From Anodontia alba (lineage: Eukaryota > Mollusca > Bivalvia > Lucinida > Lucinidae): a stretch of 64,000 nt of DNA. The stretch covers positions 39,304,803 through 39,368,802 of the forward strand of contig OZ024836.1 of assembly GCA_964016985.1 (NCBI GenBank), in the 5' to 3' direction. This document shows positions 56,405 to 64,000 of the stretch, one piece after another. The notes beneath the pieces were generated by a model. It was not told the origin of the DNA. It made no database searches and saw only the letters and a program-made list of their open reading frames with translations. The position numbers and the translations under genes are program-made. How positions within the stretch are numbered: the stretch's first letter is position 1; each line of letters begins with the position of its first letter.

Positions 56405-57140
56405 AGGAGTCAACGGACCTTTCAGTATCACTTGGAAAGATGTTTTTGGTTGGCGTTTTAGTTTAAATCATTTTTTTTAGTTATGACTGACCACTGGCCA
56501 TTTCTTATGGCCAAAATTGGTCTGACCTATGTTATTTCTAGTCAAATGAATTAGTATATATATTGTTATATAACAGGGTCTTCAATTATTTTAAACATCA
56601 TGTTTACTTTGTTTTCTATAAATAGCTTTATTTACTATGTTTCCAAAAATAACTTTCTAGAACAACATGTTTACAATAACATGATGTTTATGTTCTTGAT
56701 TCTGGACTGAGTTGTTTTTGGCATATCATGGAATATTTGGAAGTTTCTTGAAGGAACCTAGAAAATAAGAGATGCTTGTAGTAAATTCTTTTTCTAGAAT
56801 TTCTTTGATATTATATAAGAAGAGAAGATTTTCATCTGGGCATCTTTATGTATTTTCACTGGAAATTATTCTATACTGGATTACATTAATATTTTATTCA
56901 TTCTGGACTTAAATTCTGAATTCAGGAACTTTAAATTGTGGGATCAGAAACTGATATTCAAAGGATTTGTTTTATAAAGTCTTGCGGATTATTTCCGAGG
57001 GACTTTGTGACATAAATTTGAAAGGTACTGCTCACTTACATTCTTTTGTTTTGAATCTTATCTTATTTTTTTGTGAATAAATATTGTTAATAATTTAAAG
57101 CTTGTTGCTGGTTTCACTTTCATTTCTTTCTCGTTACGCC
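56405..57140. other. Intron, little recognised
   Basis: TTTCTTATGGCCAAAATTGG (56490-56525) resembles R11; otherwise no match to other parts of the window. Confidence 0.4.
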
Positions 57141-57149
57141 TGGCTCGTT

Positions 57150-57218
<69 letters not shown>
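57150..57218. repeat. (TA)n microsatellite
   Basis: About 33 TA pairs. Confidence 0.97.
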
Positions 57219-57219
<1 letters not shown>

Positions 57220-57439
57220 CTTAGAAAATATCTTCTATTATTCTTAATGATTTTAATTTATTGATATTCCGTAACAATACTGTAAAATACTTAGAAAATT
57301 TGAAGAAGACTTGTTTGAAAACCAGCCAAAAATCTACATACCCTATAACTTCTGTACAATTAGTTGCCATTTTACTGTGAATGAAAACTGAAAATATTTT
57401 ATTTTTTTTTACCAACGAATTGCATCAAAGTTTCGTGAA

Positions 57440-57551
57440 TAAGTAGTTACCACAAATGGTTTTGCATCAAATCATGACAAAAGTTTGAAATTTACTTCTA
57501 CTATGTAAAGTACTGCGTCGAAAAGGACTTTCTGAAAGATGTCGAAAGCAA
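57440..57551 (+). repeat. Dispersed repeat R11 touching exon 2 donor
   Basis: CACAAATGGTTTTGCATCAA and TCTGAAAGATGTCGAAAGCA match 54637-54770; related pieces are at 25360-25640 (reversed) and 54110-54300. It ends about 11 bp from exon 2. Confidence 0.6.
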
Positions 57552-57561
57552 ATACATTTAC

Positions 57562-58004
57562 CTCGAGTCTTTTTGTGGTGTATAAGAGCAATGGATTGGC
57601 CAAATCTCTGTTAGTCCGGTCAAGTAGACTTTGCCCAGCTGCACACGAGTTAGGATTCGAAGGACAAAGTGTTATGTTGGTGTCGTAACAGGTAGCGGTC
57701 AGGCTGTACACACCTGAATCAGTGACATTGTTTATGGCCATACAGTACCCATTATTGTCTCCAGCCTCGGCATCAAAGCTTTCAAAGCTGGCGTCATTGG
57801 AGATAGCAATTTGACAAGTCACATTTGCCATTACTGTACCGTTCCCTTGAGTAGGCCTTTCTATTCCAGGCAAAGCCAAGTTTGTTCCAAGAAACATTTC
57901 GAAAGTGTCAACTTCTACAGTTAAATCCGGGCACTTGGTTCCTGAAATGTTAAAACGGAGACTGCAGGTTCCAGTTGCTATGTTTAAAGGGGAAAGATAC
58001 ACAA
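57562..58004 (-). CDS. Exon 2: Cys-rich extracellular segment before the REJ module
   Basis: It is 443 bp, acceptor TTTCTTTTAG, donor CTCGAG|GTAAAT, phase 1 to 0. The roughly 148 residues begin VYLSPLNIATGTCSLRFN and hold about eight cysteines and several N-x-S/T sites (for example NISG, NVTC, NVTD), as expected for a secreted or extracellular segment. It has no helix long enough to span a membrane. It lies N-terminal to the clear REJ segment, so it is probably the lead-in of the REJ or PKD-repeat region; no motif fixes the domain. The intron flank of its donor is a dispersed repeat (see 57440-57551). Confidence 0.75.
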
Positions 58005-58119
58005 CTAAAAGAAATAAGTCTGCCGTGGAAATACTTCTCTCACTTCTCGTTGAGGTGTCCTCTTAAAGGAAAGACGTTGCTCTTTCTGGATGGCCCAGTG
58101 TTTAGTGGAATCAAAAACT

Positions 58120-58396
58120 CATTACGAAAACACGCATAATTTTATACAAATATATTGAAAATTATACAACCCAAAAAAAAAAAAAAAAAATCAGGTATAT
58201 AGTTCTGATATTTTTCATATTTCTGCACAAAACATAGATCGGTGTGGCGGTTCTAACAAATACTCACAATCTATGTTTTGAACAGAAATAAGAAAAATAA
58301 TGTATACCCCTTTAAACCCCGGTTTTATTGTTTAAAAGTGGGTTTTGTGGGGGGGGGGGGGAGGGGTCAAATTTTTATAGGCATGTTTTCGTGATG
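58120..58396 (-). mobile_element. FB1 element with deleted left hairpin arm
   Basis: CATTACGAAAACACGCATAA to GCATGTTTTCGTGATG. The left arm is lost after AAAACATAGATCGG; a G12 run sits in the side-hairpin loop region. Confidence 0.85.
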
Positions 58397-58514
58397 TTAT
58401 GGACCACCCATTTCTAAAATGTGTCAAATACTTAGGGCATAGTTGTAGATAAGGGAGGGTATCAGATATGTTTGTTTCATTTTGCTCCATAAATTCATTA
58501 GTTGTGCTACTTAA

Positions 58515-58720
58515 CCCTTGTCCTGCTAAAACCGGATATACCCTGCCTTTGCAAACAGTGTAGATCCAGATCAGTTGGCTTCAGAAGAAGCCAACTGATC
58601 TGGATCTGCACTGTTTGCCATTCAGTATGTGAATTTTTATCAACAATCTGGATCAAGTAATCTGATTGGTTGAAAATTAGAAATGGGCGTGGCATTTTAA
58701 TTTATTCAGCAGGACAAGGG
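58515..58720 (+). mobile_element. FB4: piggyBac-like TTAA-flanked MITE
   Basis: TTAA at 58511-58514 and 58721-58724 flank inverted CCCTTGTCCTGCT / AGCAGGACAAGGG termini. The left half holds the hairpin GATCCAGATCAGTTGGCTTC with its partner. TTAA duplication with CCC-starting ends is typical of piggyBac-related elements (family knowledge). Confidence 0.8.
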
Positions 58721-58904
58721 TTAATTAACAGAAGCTCAAGTTTTCCTGGAGAAATAAGAAGAAACAATTCAACACATCTGGGTTTAAAACATAAGCATTT
58801 TGTCTAAAGCAACGTACAGGAGAACTTCCTGTCTGCAAAGGTTCTCATCCTTTGACGGCAAAATTATTAAGTGCATTCATTCACCTTAACCAGGCATGCT
58901 AGAA

Positions 58905-59110
58905 ATAATGCTTCAAGCGACATGCAAATAGCGAAGACCTAGGTCAGCGTGTGCACCCTTGAATCTGGTCAGGCGCTTCACTGTATCATATACATGTATT
59001 TTAGAGCCACAACGTGTGAAAACTTACCTTCTGACATGTGCGCTAAATGAAGGCTCAAATCAGCCTGTGTATCCGCAAAGGCGCATATCCGAAAGTACGT
59101 TTTCTAAAGT
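58905..59110. repeat. FB8-related fragments
   Basis: Two diverged pieces, GCGAAGACCTAGGTCAGCGT and AGGCTCAAATCAGCCTGTGT, with outer ACTTACCTTCTGACATGTGC. Confidence 0.5.
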
Positions 59111-59129
59111 TAAGCTTATATAAGATGTC

Positions 59130-59361
59130 CTGGGCCCAGTTGTTCAAAGCTAACGATGTCGTTAGTTAACGATTCGTTAAAATTTACATCGAGTGATACG
59201 CAAATATGCTAAAAATGTGAGTAGCTTTTGCAGTGCAAAAGCTACTCACATTTTTTCAGCAAAAATATCAGAATATTGTGTATTGAATCCGCTAAAACAG
59301 TTAACGATATGACCCTTAACGAGCTCGTTAAGCTAACGATGCTTTGAACAACCGGGCCCAG
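59130..59361 (+). mobile_element. FB3 palindromic MITE, complete copy
   Basis: Termini CTGGGCCCAGTTGTTCAAAG and CTTTGAACAACCGGGCCCAG. Centre palindrome GTGAGTAGCTTTTGC/GCAAAAGCTACTCAC is near perfect. Multiple GTTAACGA motifs lie between. Confidence 0.85.
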
Positions 59362-59948
59362 ATGTGTAAGTAATCAGACTAGGCGGATATGCAGGCTGGT
59401 CTGTGTAGTTGGTGTGCAGATATCTGTATGTCAAAGACTGCTGATCATAACTGCCAGCCCTCTTGGAAATTATACTAATTCTTATTGCATGTTATGCATG
59501 TGCAATGTTTTCTTTTTAATGTGCATTTATCATGTACCAAGTGTTTATTAGAGGTGGAAAATACAAGTATTATCTAAACACTGATATTAAAAATGAACGC
59601 ATTCAGGGGAGGTGCGTAATCTAACCTCCACCCGCTCAGAACGGAAACGTCTTACTATACCCATATCCAGGAATACACATTATGTCTCAATGGGTGAACA
59701 TTTGTAACTGTAAACATTTTGTAATGTTGCTGTAGCTTTATTTGTAAAGAGTCTATTATGATTTCAAGTTTAAGGTTTAAAGAAACCAGTATATTATAAA
59801 ATGTATAACCGGGCCGTGCCAAGCGAAAACATGTCTTCGGGTAGATGTGTACAATGAAAGCCTAGATCAGACTGCGCATCCGCACAGTCTATTCAGGGCC
59901 TTCGTTGTCCGCTGACAGAATCATTAGACACTATAAATGTATCGATGG

Positions 59949-60228
59949 CATTACGAAAATATACCTATTCAAATATACTGAAAATTTTACCACCAAAAAA
60001 TGAAAAATTTCAGATAAAAATTCTGATATTTTTCGTATTTCTGCTCATAACATAGATTGCGGTACTCGTTAGAACCGCCTCGACGAGGCGGTTCTTACGA
60101 GTACTTTCAATCTATGTTTTTGAGTAGAAATAAGACAAATAATGTATAACCCTGTAAACCACAGCTTTACTATAAAATAGTGTGGTTTAAGGTTTAAGTC
60201 AACATTATAAAGGCATGTTTTCATGATG
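59949..60228 (-). mobile_element. FB1 foldback element (orientation B)
   Basis: CATTACGAAAATATACCTAT to GCATGTTTTCATGATG, apex GAACCGCCTCGACGAGGCGG perfect. Confidence 0.9.
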
Positions 60229-60479
60229 GAGATCAAATGCCCGGATGATAAGCCGGATGAACCTTAATCTGTGTAATCTGAGAATGCTCAAAGACACCTT
60301 TTCGCTTGGCGAGGCCAAATAATGTTGTTAGAATATGCTGGTAATCAATAAACAGATTTCCATATATAAATTGCAATAAAAATATTGACCCTTGAGAGCA
60401 ATTAGCACACTCGCAAGAACTGGACTTTAGTGTCACGTTTCCTATTTTCGGCCAAATTGGCCTCATCAGTGACCTTCAT

Positions 60480-60890
60480 ATAAATTTTCAAAATTATCGA
60501 AATGGGCTCAATGGTCCCAAAGGAATAGAAGATATTAATTACTCTAAAGTAAAGTACGGGGAGTAGTTTTACAGACGCGGGGAGTAGTTTTACGGCCGCG
60601 ACACGGCGCTAACACTGTGTAGTGAAGAAAATAAAAGTCAAAAAGCATTGCCTTTGAAAATAAATAACACACAAAATCACGAAAATCGGAGACTCGGGTT
60701 TGACTGAGTCTCTTCATATGCAACACTGTAGTTTGCGAGGCTGCCTACGCCCCCTAGCGCCGGCTTAAGCGGTATTCGATTTTCAAAACAACCAGGATAG
60801 GTTCAATGATCCCAAAGGAAATAAAAGATAACATGCACTATGATGACGTACGGGGAGACTTTTTACGGCCGCCAAGTCTTATTTCCACTG
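60480..60890 (-). repeat. R9 repeat, longest copy, with internal duplication
   Basis: Contains GGGGAGTAGTTTTAC twice in a row (60559-60595), CGGAGACTCGGGTTTGACTG, GCCTACGCCCCCTAGCGCCG and a second TTTTTACGGCCGCCAAG. Two R9 bodies appear to overlap. Confidence 0.68.
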
Positions 60891-60975
60891 CAAAAACATT
60901 AAAATGGCGTCATTTGCTGATATGATTGGGGCTTTAAGGGTTAAAGATATGCATTGAGAGTAAGTGCATACATAC

Positions 60976-61080
60976 TGTCTGGCCAGACGGTTTGGGGGTC
61001 TGTTTGTCCACCAGGAATGAAAATGAACTCCTCTTCAGTTATATTCGTATCCTGGCTCACCGACTTGAATATGACGTCAG
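60976..61080 (-). CDS. Exon 1 of window: extracellular segment of polycystin-1-like protein
   Basis: It is 105 bp, acceptor ...AAATCTAG, donor GACA|GTATGT, phase 1 to 1. It encodes a stretch beginning ADVIFKSVSQDTNITEEEF and ending QTVWPD. The start and end phases match the next exon exactly, giving ...TVWPDIVYLSPLN. There is no recognised domain in these 35 residues; assignment rests on phase and splice sites. It is the most 5' exon seen, and the real N-terminus lies beyond the window. A TTAA-flanked MITE ends about 30 bp upstream of its acceptor. Confidence 0.6.
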
Positions 61081-61109
61081 CTAGATTTGAATGGAAAAAA
61101 AGTATTTAA

Positions 61110-61296
61110 CTCTAGTCCTGTTCACCCGGATATGCCCTGCCTTTGCAAACAGTGTGGATCCAGATCAGTTGGCTTCTGCCAACTTCTCTGGATCTGCACT
61201 GTTTTGCCATTAAGTATATAAATTTGTATCAAGGAATCTGATTTGCACAAAATTAGAAGTGGGCGTGTCATCTTAATTTATTCAGCATGACAAGGG
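61110..61296 (+). mobile_element. FB4 MITE next to exon 1 acceptor
   Basis: Same body as 58515-58720 (CCTGCCTTTGCAAACAGTGT, GATCAGTTGGCTTCTGCCAA) with TTAA on both sides and the end GCATGACAAGGG. The left terminus is mutated. It ends about 30 bp from the exon boundary at 61080. Confidence 0.75.
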
Positions 61297-61303
61297 TTAA
61301 GGT

Positions 61304-61492
61304 GTATCTTCTGACATATGTGCTCAGCAAAGACTCAAAACAGTCTGCGCATCTGACGAGAGTCTCCATTGTCCGCATGAAGAAACTTTGCAGCCTTGGC
61401 TATTCAAAATGCGCCCAGTTAAGATTCTGAAACAGTACGATCTGATGCTTTGCTGGGCGCACATTTCCGAAGGTAATTTGTTTTTGGTCGAT
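61304..61492. repeat. FB8 element
   Basis: TCTTCTGACATATGTGCTCA, GTCCGCATGAAGAAACTTTG, and TTTGCTGGGCGCACATTTCC match FB8's ends and middle. Confidence 0.65.
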
Positions 61493-61544
61493 TGTTTACA
61501 AATGTTCAAAAGTATACATACACCAAACTTTCATTAAGGTTGTC

Positions 61545-61700
61545 CACGTGATTATCATTGACCAATAAAATCAAACCGCGCATCAGACAAAATCTAAGTA
61601 ACGGTTATTTATAGTCGCGCTATTCTTGTCGCTGTGATGTAAGAGTGCAATGTAAACAGCGTAATCTGTAAAACCTGGACTGGGATATTAGCAAACAGTA
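61545..61700 (-). repeat. R12 repeat, reversed
   Basis: ATTGACCAATAAAATCAAAC, AGTAACGGTTATTTATAGTC, TATTCTTGTCGCTGTGATGT. Confidence 0.65.
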
Positions 61701-61873
61701 CAAACCCAGATAAGGCGCCACAGAACGTCACGTCCGATCAGGGTCTGCATTTAAATTACAGCAAGTTAAGGGTTACATGGATCAGCCTTAAGCCCCCGTT
61801 CAGGACCATTTCCCCAACATATGCTCGTACTTAGAGAAAATTGATTCCCAGTAATATCAGGGCCTTGATTTTA

Positions 61874-62100
61874 TGAACAGAACAGAACAGAAATTTTATT
61901 GATTTAAACTGTACACAGTTTCTCATCAATACAAACATATATATAAACATCTTTATCAGAAGACATGCGCTAGGTATGAACTAATGTTTATATAAGACTG
62001 TAATATTATATGGTTCCCTTATCAAAATTTCAGAAAAGACATCGTAGTATAAGAGGATGAAACGAAAGTGAAGCTAACTAAGTTGTAACGAATTTCTTAA
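61874..62100 (-). mobile_element. LINE 3' end with short tandem tail
   Basis: On the minus strand the element runs to CAGTTTAAATCAATAAAATT and then a (TTCTG)n tail, seen on plus as GAACAGAACAGAACAG at 61875-61890. Short tandem tails are usual for several LINE clades. Confidence 0.65.
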
Positions 62101-64000
62101 AGCAAAAGCTTCTATTAGATATTTGCAGAGATTTAGTATAGTGTTCTTGGATGACTGAAATAACTCTATGAATTTAAACATACTTTTCTTCGCGGTATAA
62201 TATTTTTTATATACTTTGCCCTAATAGCTGCATATGCATTACACTCGATTACAAAATGACACTCGTCTTCTACTAAATTTTCATCACAAAAAACACATAA
62301 TCTTTCTCTTCTTTCTATAGGGTTTCTTGCATACCGACCAGTTTCTATTTTCAAATTATGTGCGGTTAACCGAATTTTTGTTAGAATTGATCTATATTTT
62401 TTCGGTACTATATTATCTAAATAAGATTCATAACCAAAATGAGATTTAATTTCTTTATATAAAAGTAATTTGCTACTATTTCCAATGGAGGCAAACCATT
62501 CCTGTAAAAATTCATCCTGAACTCTATTTTTAAAACTATTTATAAAACAATTGATATTTCCAATATTTGTAGGATTTTCCCATACATATAAAAAAACATA
62601 TTTGCTAAGGATATATTTAACATTACCCGCCCAGTTATTTGCCCCATTTTCCAGCTCACACAGCATACGCTGGTAAATCATTTTCAGTATAATATTATCT
62701 GTACAATTTAATTTTAACCAGTACTTAATTATACTTGTGTACCGATTAATATATAGGGGAAATCTTCCTAGTTCACCGTAGACACCTGCATTACTTGTAC
62801 TGAGTTTTACACCAAAAATACGTTTACAAAACTTGAGATGGATACATTCGAGGTCCTTCGATTTAGTGACCCCCAAACTGGAGAACCATAGATCAAAACA
62901 GATTGTACAAAAGCATCGAAAAGTTGCAGACTAAGTTTTGGGTTAATTTTAAACTTTCTAATATTAGTTAACAAAATATTCATCGCTTTTAAACCTTTAC
63001 CATATATAAACTGGTTATTTAACGTGAATGAGCCTGTATAATTAAATATGACACCAAGATAATTAAAGTCGTTCACTATATCAATACTGGAGCCTTTAAA
63101 ATACCATTTCTCATCGCCAAACATTCCCCCCCCCCCCCCCCCCCCCTTCGCCTAAATACTACTACTTTTGTTTCAGCCACATTAACTTCTAGTCCCCATT
63201 TCTCACAATAATTCGATAAACTATATAAACTATTTTGCAAATCTTCCGGGGAATGACCTAAGATTACCATGTCATCCGCAAAAAGTAAAAGAATAAGTGT
63301 GAGATCTTGCAATGAAAGTCCACAGTCCACCCTATCTTGCAAATATAGCTCAAGATCTTCAATGAATAATGCAAAAATGGTCGGAGACATCGTCTCCCCT
63401 TGCCTTAGCCCAACAGATATATCCAAGAAATCCAATAATTATTGCAGTATTTAATGCAAGATTTGACATTGTCATACATTGCTCTGATAATTCTAAGTAG
63501 TTTTCCTTTTATGCCTAAATAATAAAGCTTAAGCCACAATGCGTTTCTATTAATCGAGTCGAATGCGCGCTTTAAATCAATAAAAGCGCAATAAAGCATA
63601 CCTTTACTATTTAAAACCGAATCTACTATACCCTTTAAGATAAATATGGCGTCGACTGTTGAGCGGCCTTTTTTGAAACCGAACTGGGAATCGTAAATGA
63701 TGTCATTTTCTTCGCAAAAATCAACTAATCTGGCGTTTAGAACATTCGTAAATAGTTTTCCTAAATTGCTCATAATGGTAATACCACGATAATTAGAAAC
63801 ATCCTCTTTATTGCCTTTTTTAGTAATGGTACAATGAAACCCTCAGACCAACTTTGGGGAAAATAGCCAGAATCGTATATAATATTAAAAATATCTGTTA
63901 TATGGCCAACAAGAATATCTGCAGATTCTATAAAGAACTCGTTATACTTTTCATTCTTTTTATTGCTGCATTGACTTCTGCTTCTGAAATCGGCTTATCT
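62100..64000 (-). pseudogene. Non-LTR retrotransposon (LINE) reverse transcriptase, decayed, runs off window
   Basis: Minus strand, in order: NDIIYDSQFGFKKGRSTVDA, YCAFIDLKRAFDSINRNALW, then DFLDISVGLRQGETMSPTIF, LILLLFADDMVILGHSPEDL (FADD, RT box), NYLGVIFNYTGSF, SVLIYGSPVWG, LKFCKRIFGVKLSTSNAGVY, and a CysHis-like end RLCVFCDENLVEDECHFVIE. Frame shifts occur near 63430, at the C-run 63126-63146 and near 62850. Reading continues right of the window. Clade not assigned. Confidence 0.9.
63126..63146. repeat. Poly-C tract inside the LINE
   Basis: About 21 C in the RT pseudogene, read as a glycine run on the minus strand. Confidence 0.95.

Larger units (their letters stand above)
1752..61080 (-). 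other. Gene locus: polycystin-1-like / REJ-GAIN-PLAT membrane protein, partial
   Basis: Nineteen exons on the minus strand form one gene model, read 61,080 to 1,752. Internal borders were chosen from AG acceptors, GT donors and phase agreement; 16 of 18 junctions fit without special pleading. Domain order is REJ-like extracellular region, GAIN-like region, GPS-like motif, TM1, PLAT, TM2. Among known families this order is found in polycystin-1, PKD1L and PKDREJ proteins, large receptors of cilia, sperm or other surfaces that often pair with TRPP channels. Which subfamily this is cannot be decided here. No start methionine, signal peptide, later helices or stop codon are in the window, so both ends are missing. 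Introns range from about 0.8 to 7.3 kb and are filled with mobile elements. Unresolved: the junctions 35,661 to 34,645 (phase) and 20,594 to 19,039 (weak donor). Confidence 0.85.

Overview
The window is animal nuclear DNA. It has spliced exons with GT–AG borders and matching phases, introns of up to about 7.3 kb, non-LTR and Penelope-like retroelement remnants, Tc1/mariner remnants, microsatellites and a very dense population of short palindromic elements. The repeat style (foldback MITEs, CGTCCGTC-rich arrays, AAGGTCAAGGTCACC-type arrays) suggests a marine invertebrate, probably a bivalve mollusc. That placement is inference.

Only one host gene is visible. It lies on the minus strand from about 61,080 down to 1,752 and is incomplete at both ends. 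Nineteen exons, about 4.38 kb of coding sequence, could be placed by reading splice sites and phases. In protein order they encode an extracellular region with an REJ (receptor for egg jelly) module (exons 61.0k to about 35.7k), a linker and GAIN-like region (34.6k to 14.6k), a GPS-like cysteine motif followed by the first membrane helix (12.6-12.8k), a PLAT domain (10.97-11.14k and 8.62-8.77k), and the second membrane segment with its cytosolic lead-in (1.75-2.08k). This is the architecture of polycystin-1 / PKD1-like / PKDREJ proteins. The remaining helices must lie left of position 1, and the N-terminus lies right of 61,080.

Everything else is intronic or upstream and is mostly repeats. 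The main family, called FB1 here, is a roughly 270-bp foldback element with 22 full or partial copies. It has 20-bp inverted termini, a side hairpin and a central hairpin with arms of about 40 bp. A second family, FB2 (termini CAGTCGAACCTC), and several lone palindromes share FB1's central GTACTCRTTAGAA...CGCC core. One locus (2,758-3,119) is half FB2 and half FB1, joined at that core. Other palindromic families (FB3 to FB8) are described below. A Penelope-like retroelement family has left one RT-containing fragment (41.2-42.5k) and eight other 3' fragments. A decayed LINE with an RT lies at 61.9-64.0k, a second at 37.5-38.97k. Tc1/mariner remnants lie at 5.8-7.2k, 27.2-27.8k and 33.3-33.9k.

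The most unusual locus is 46.5-47.4k. There the 3' end of an REJ exon, including its 5' splice site, is tandemly repeated about a dozen times into the intron, mostly at exactly 66-bp (22-codon) spacing, with the reading frame open for several units.
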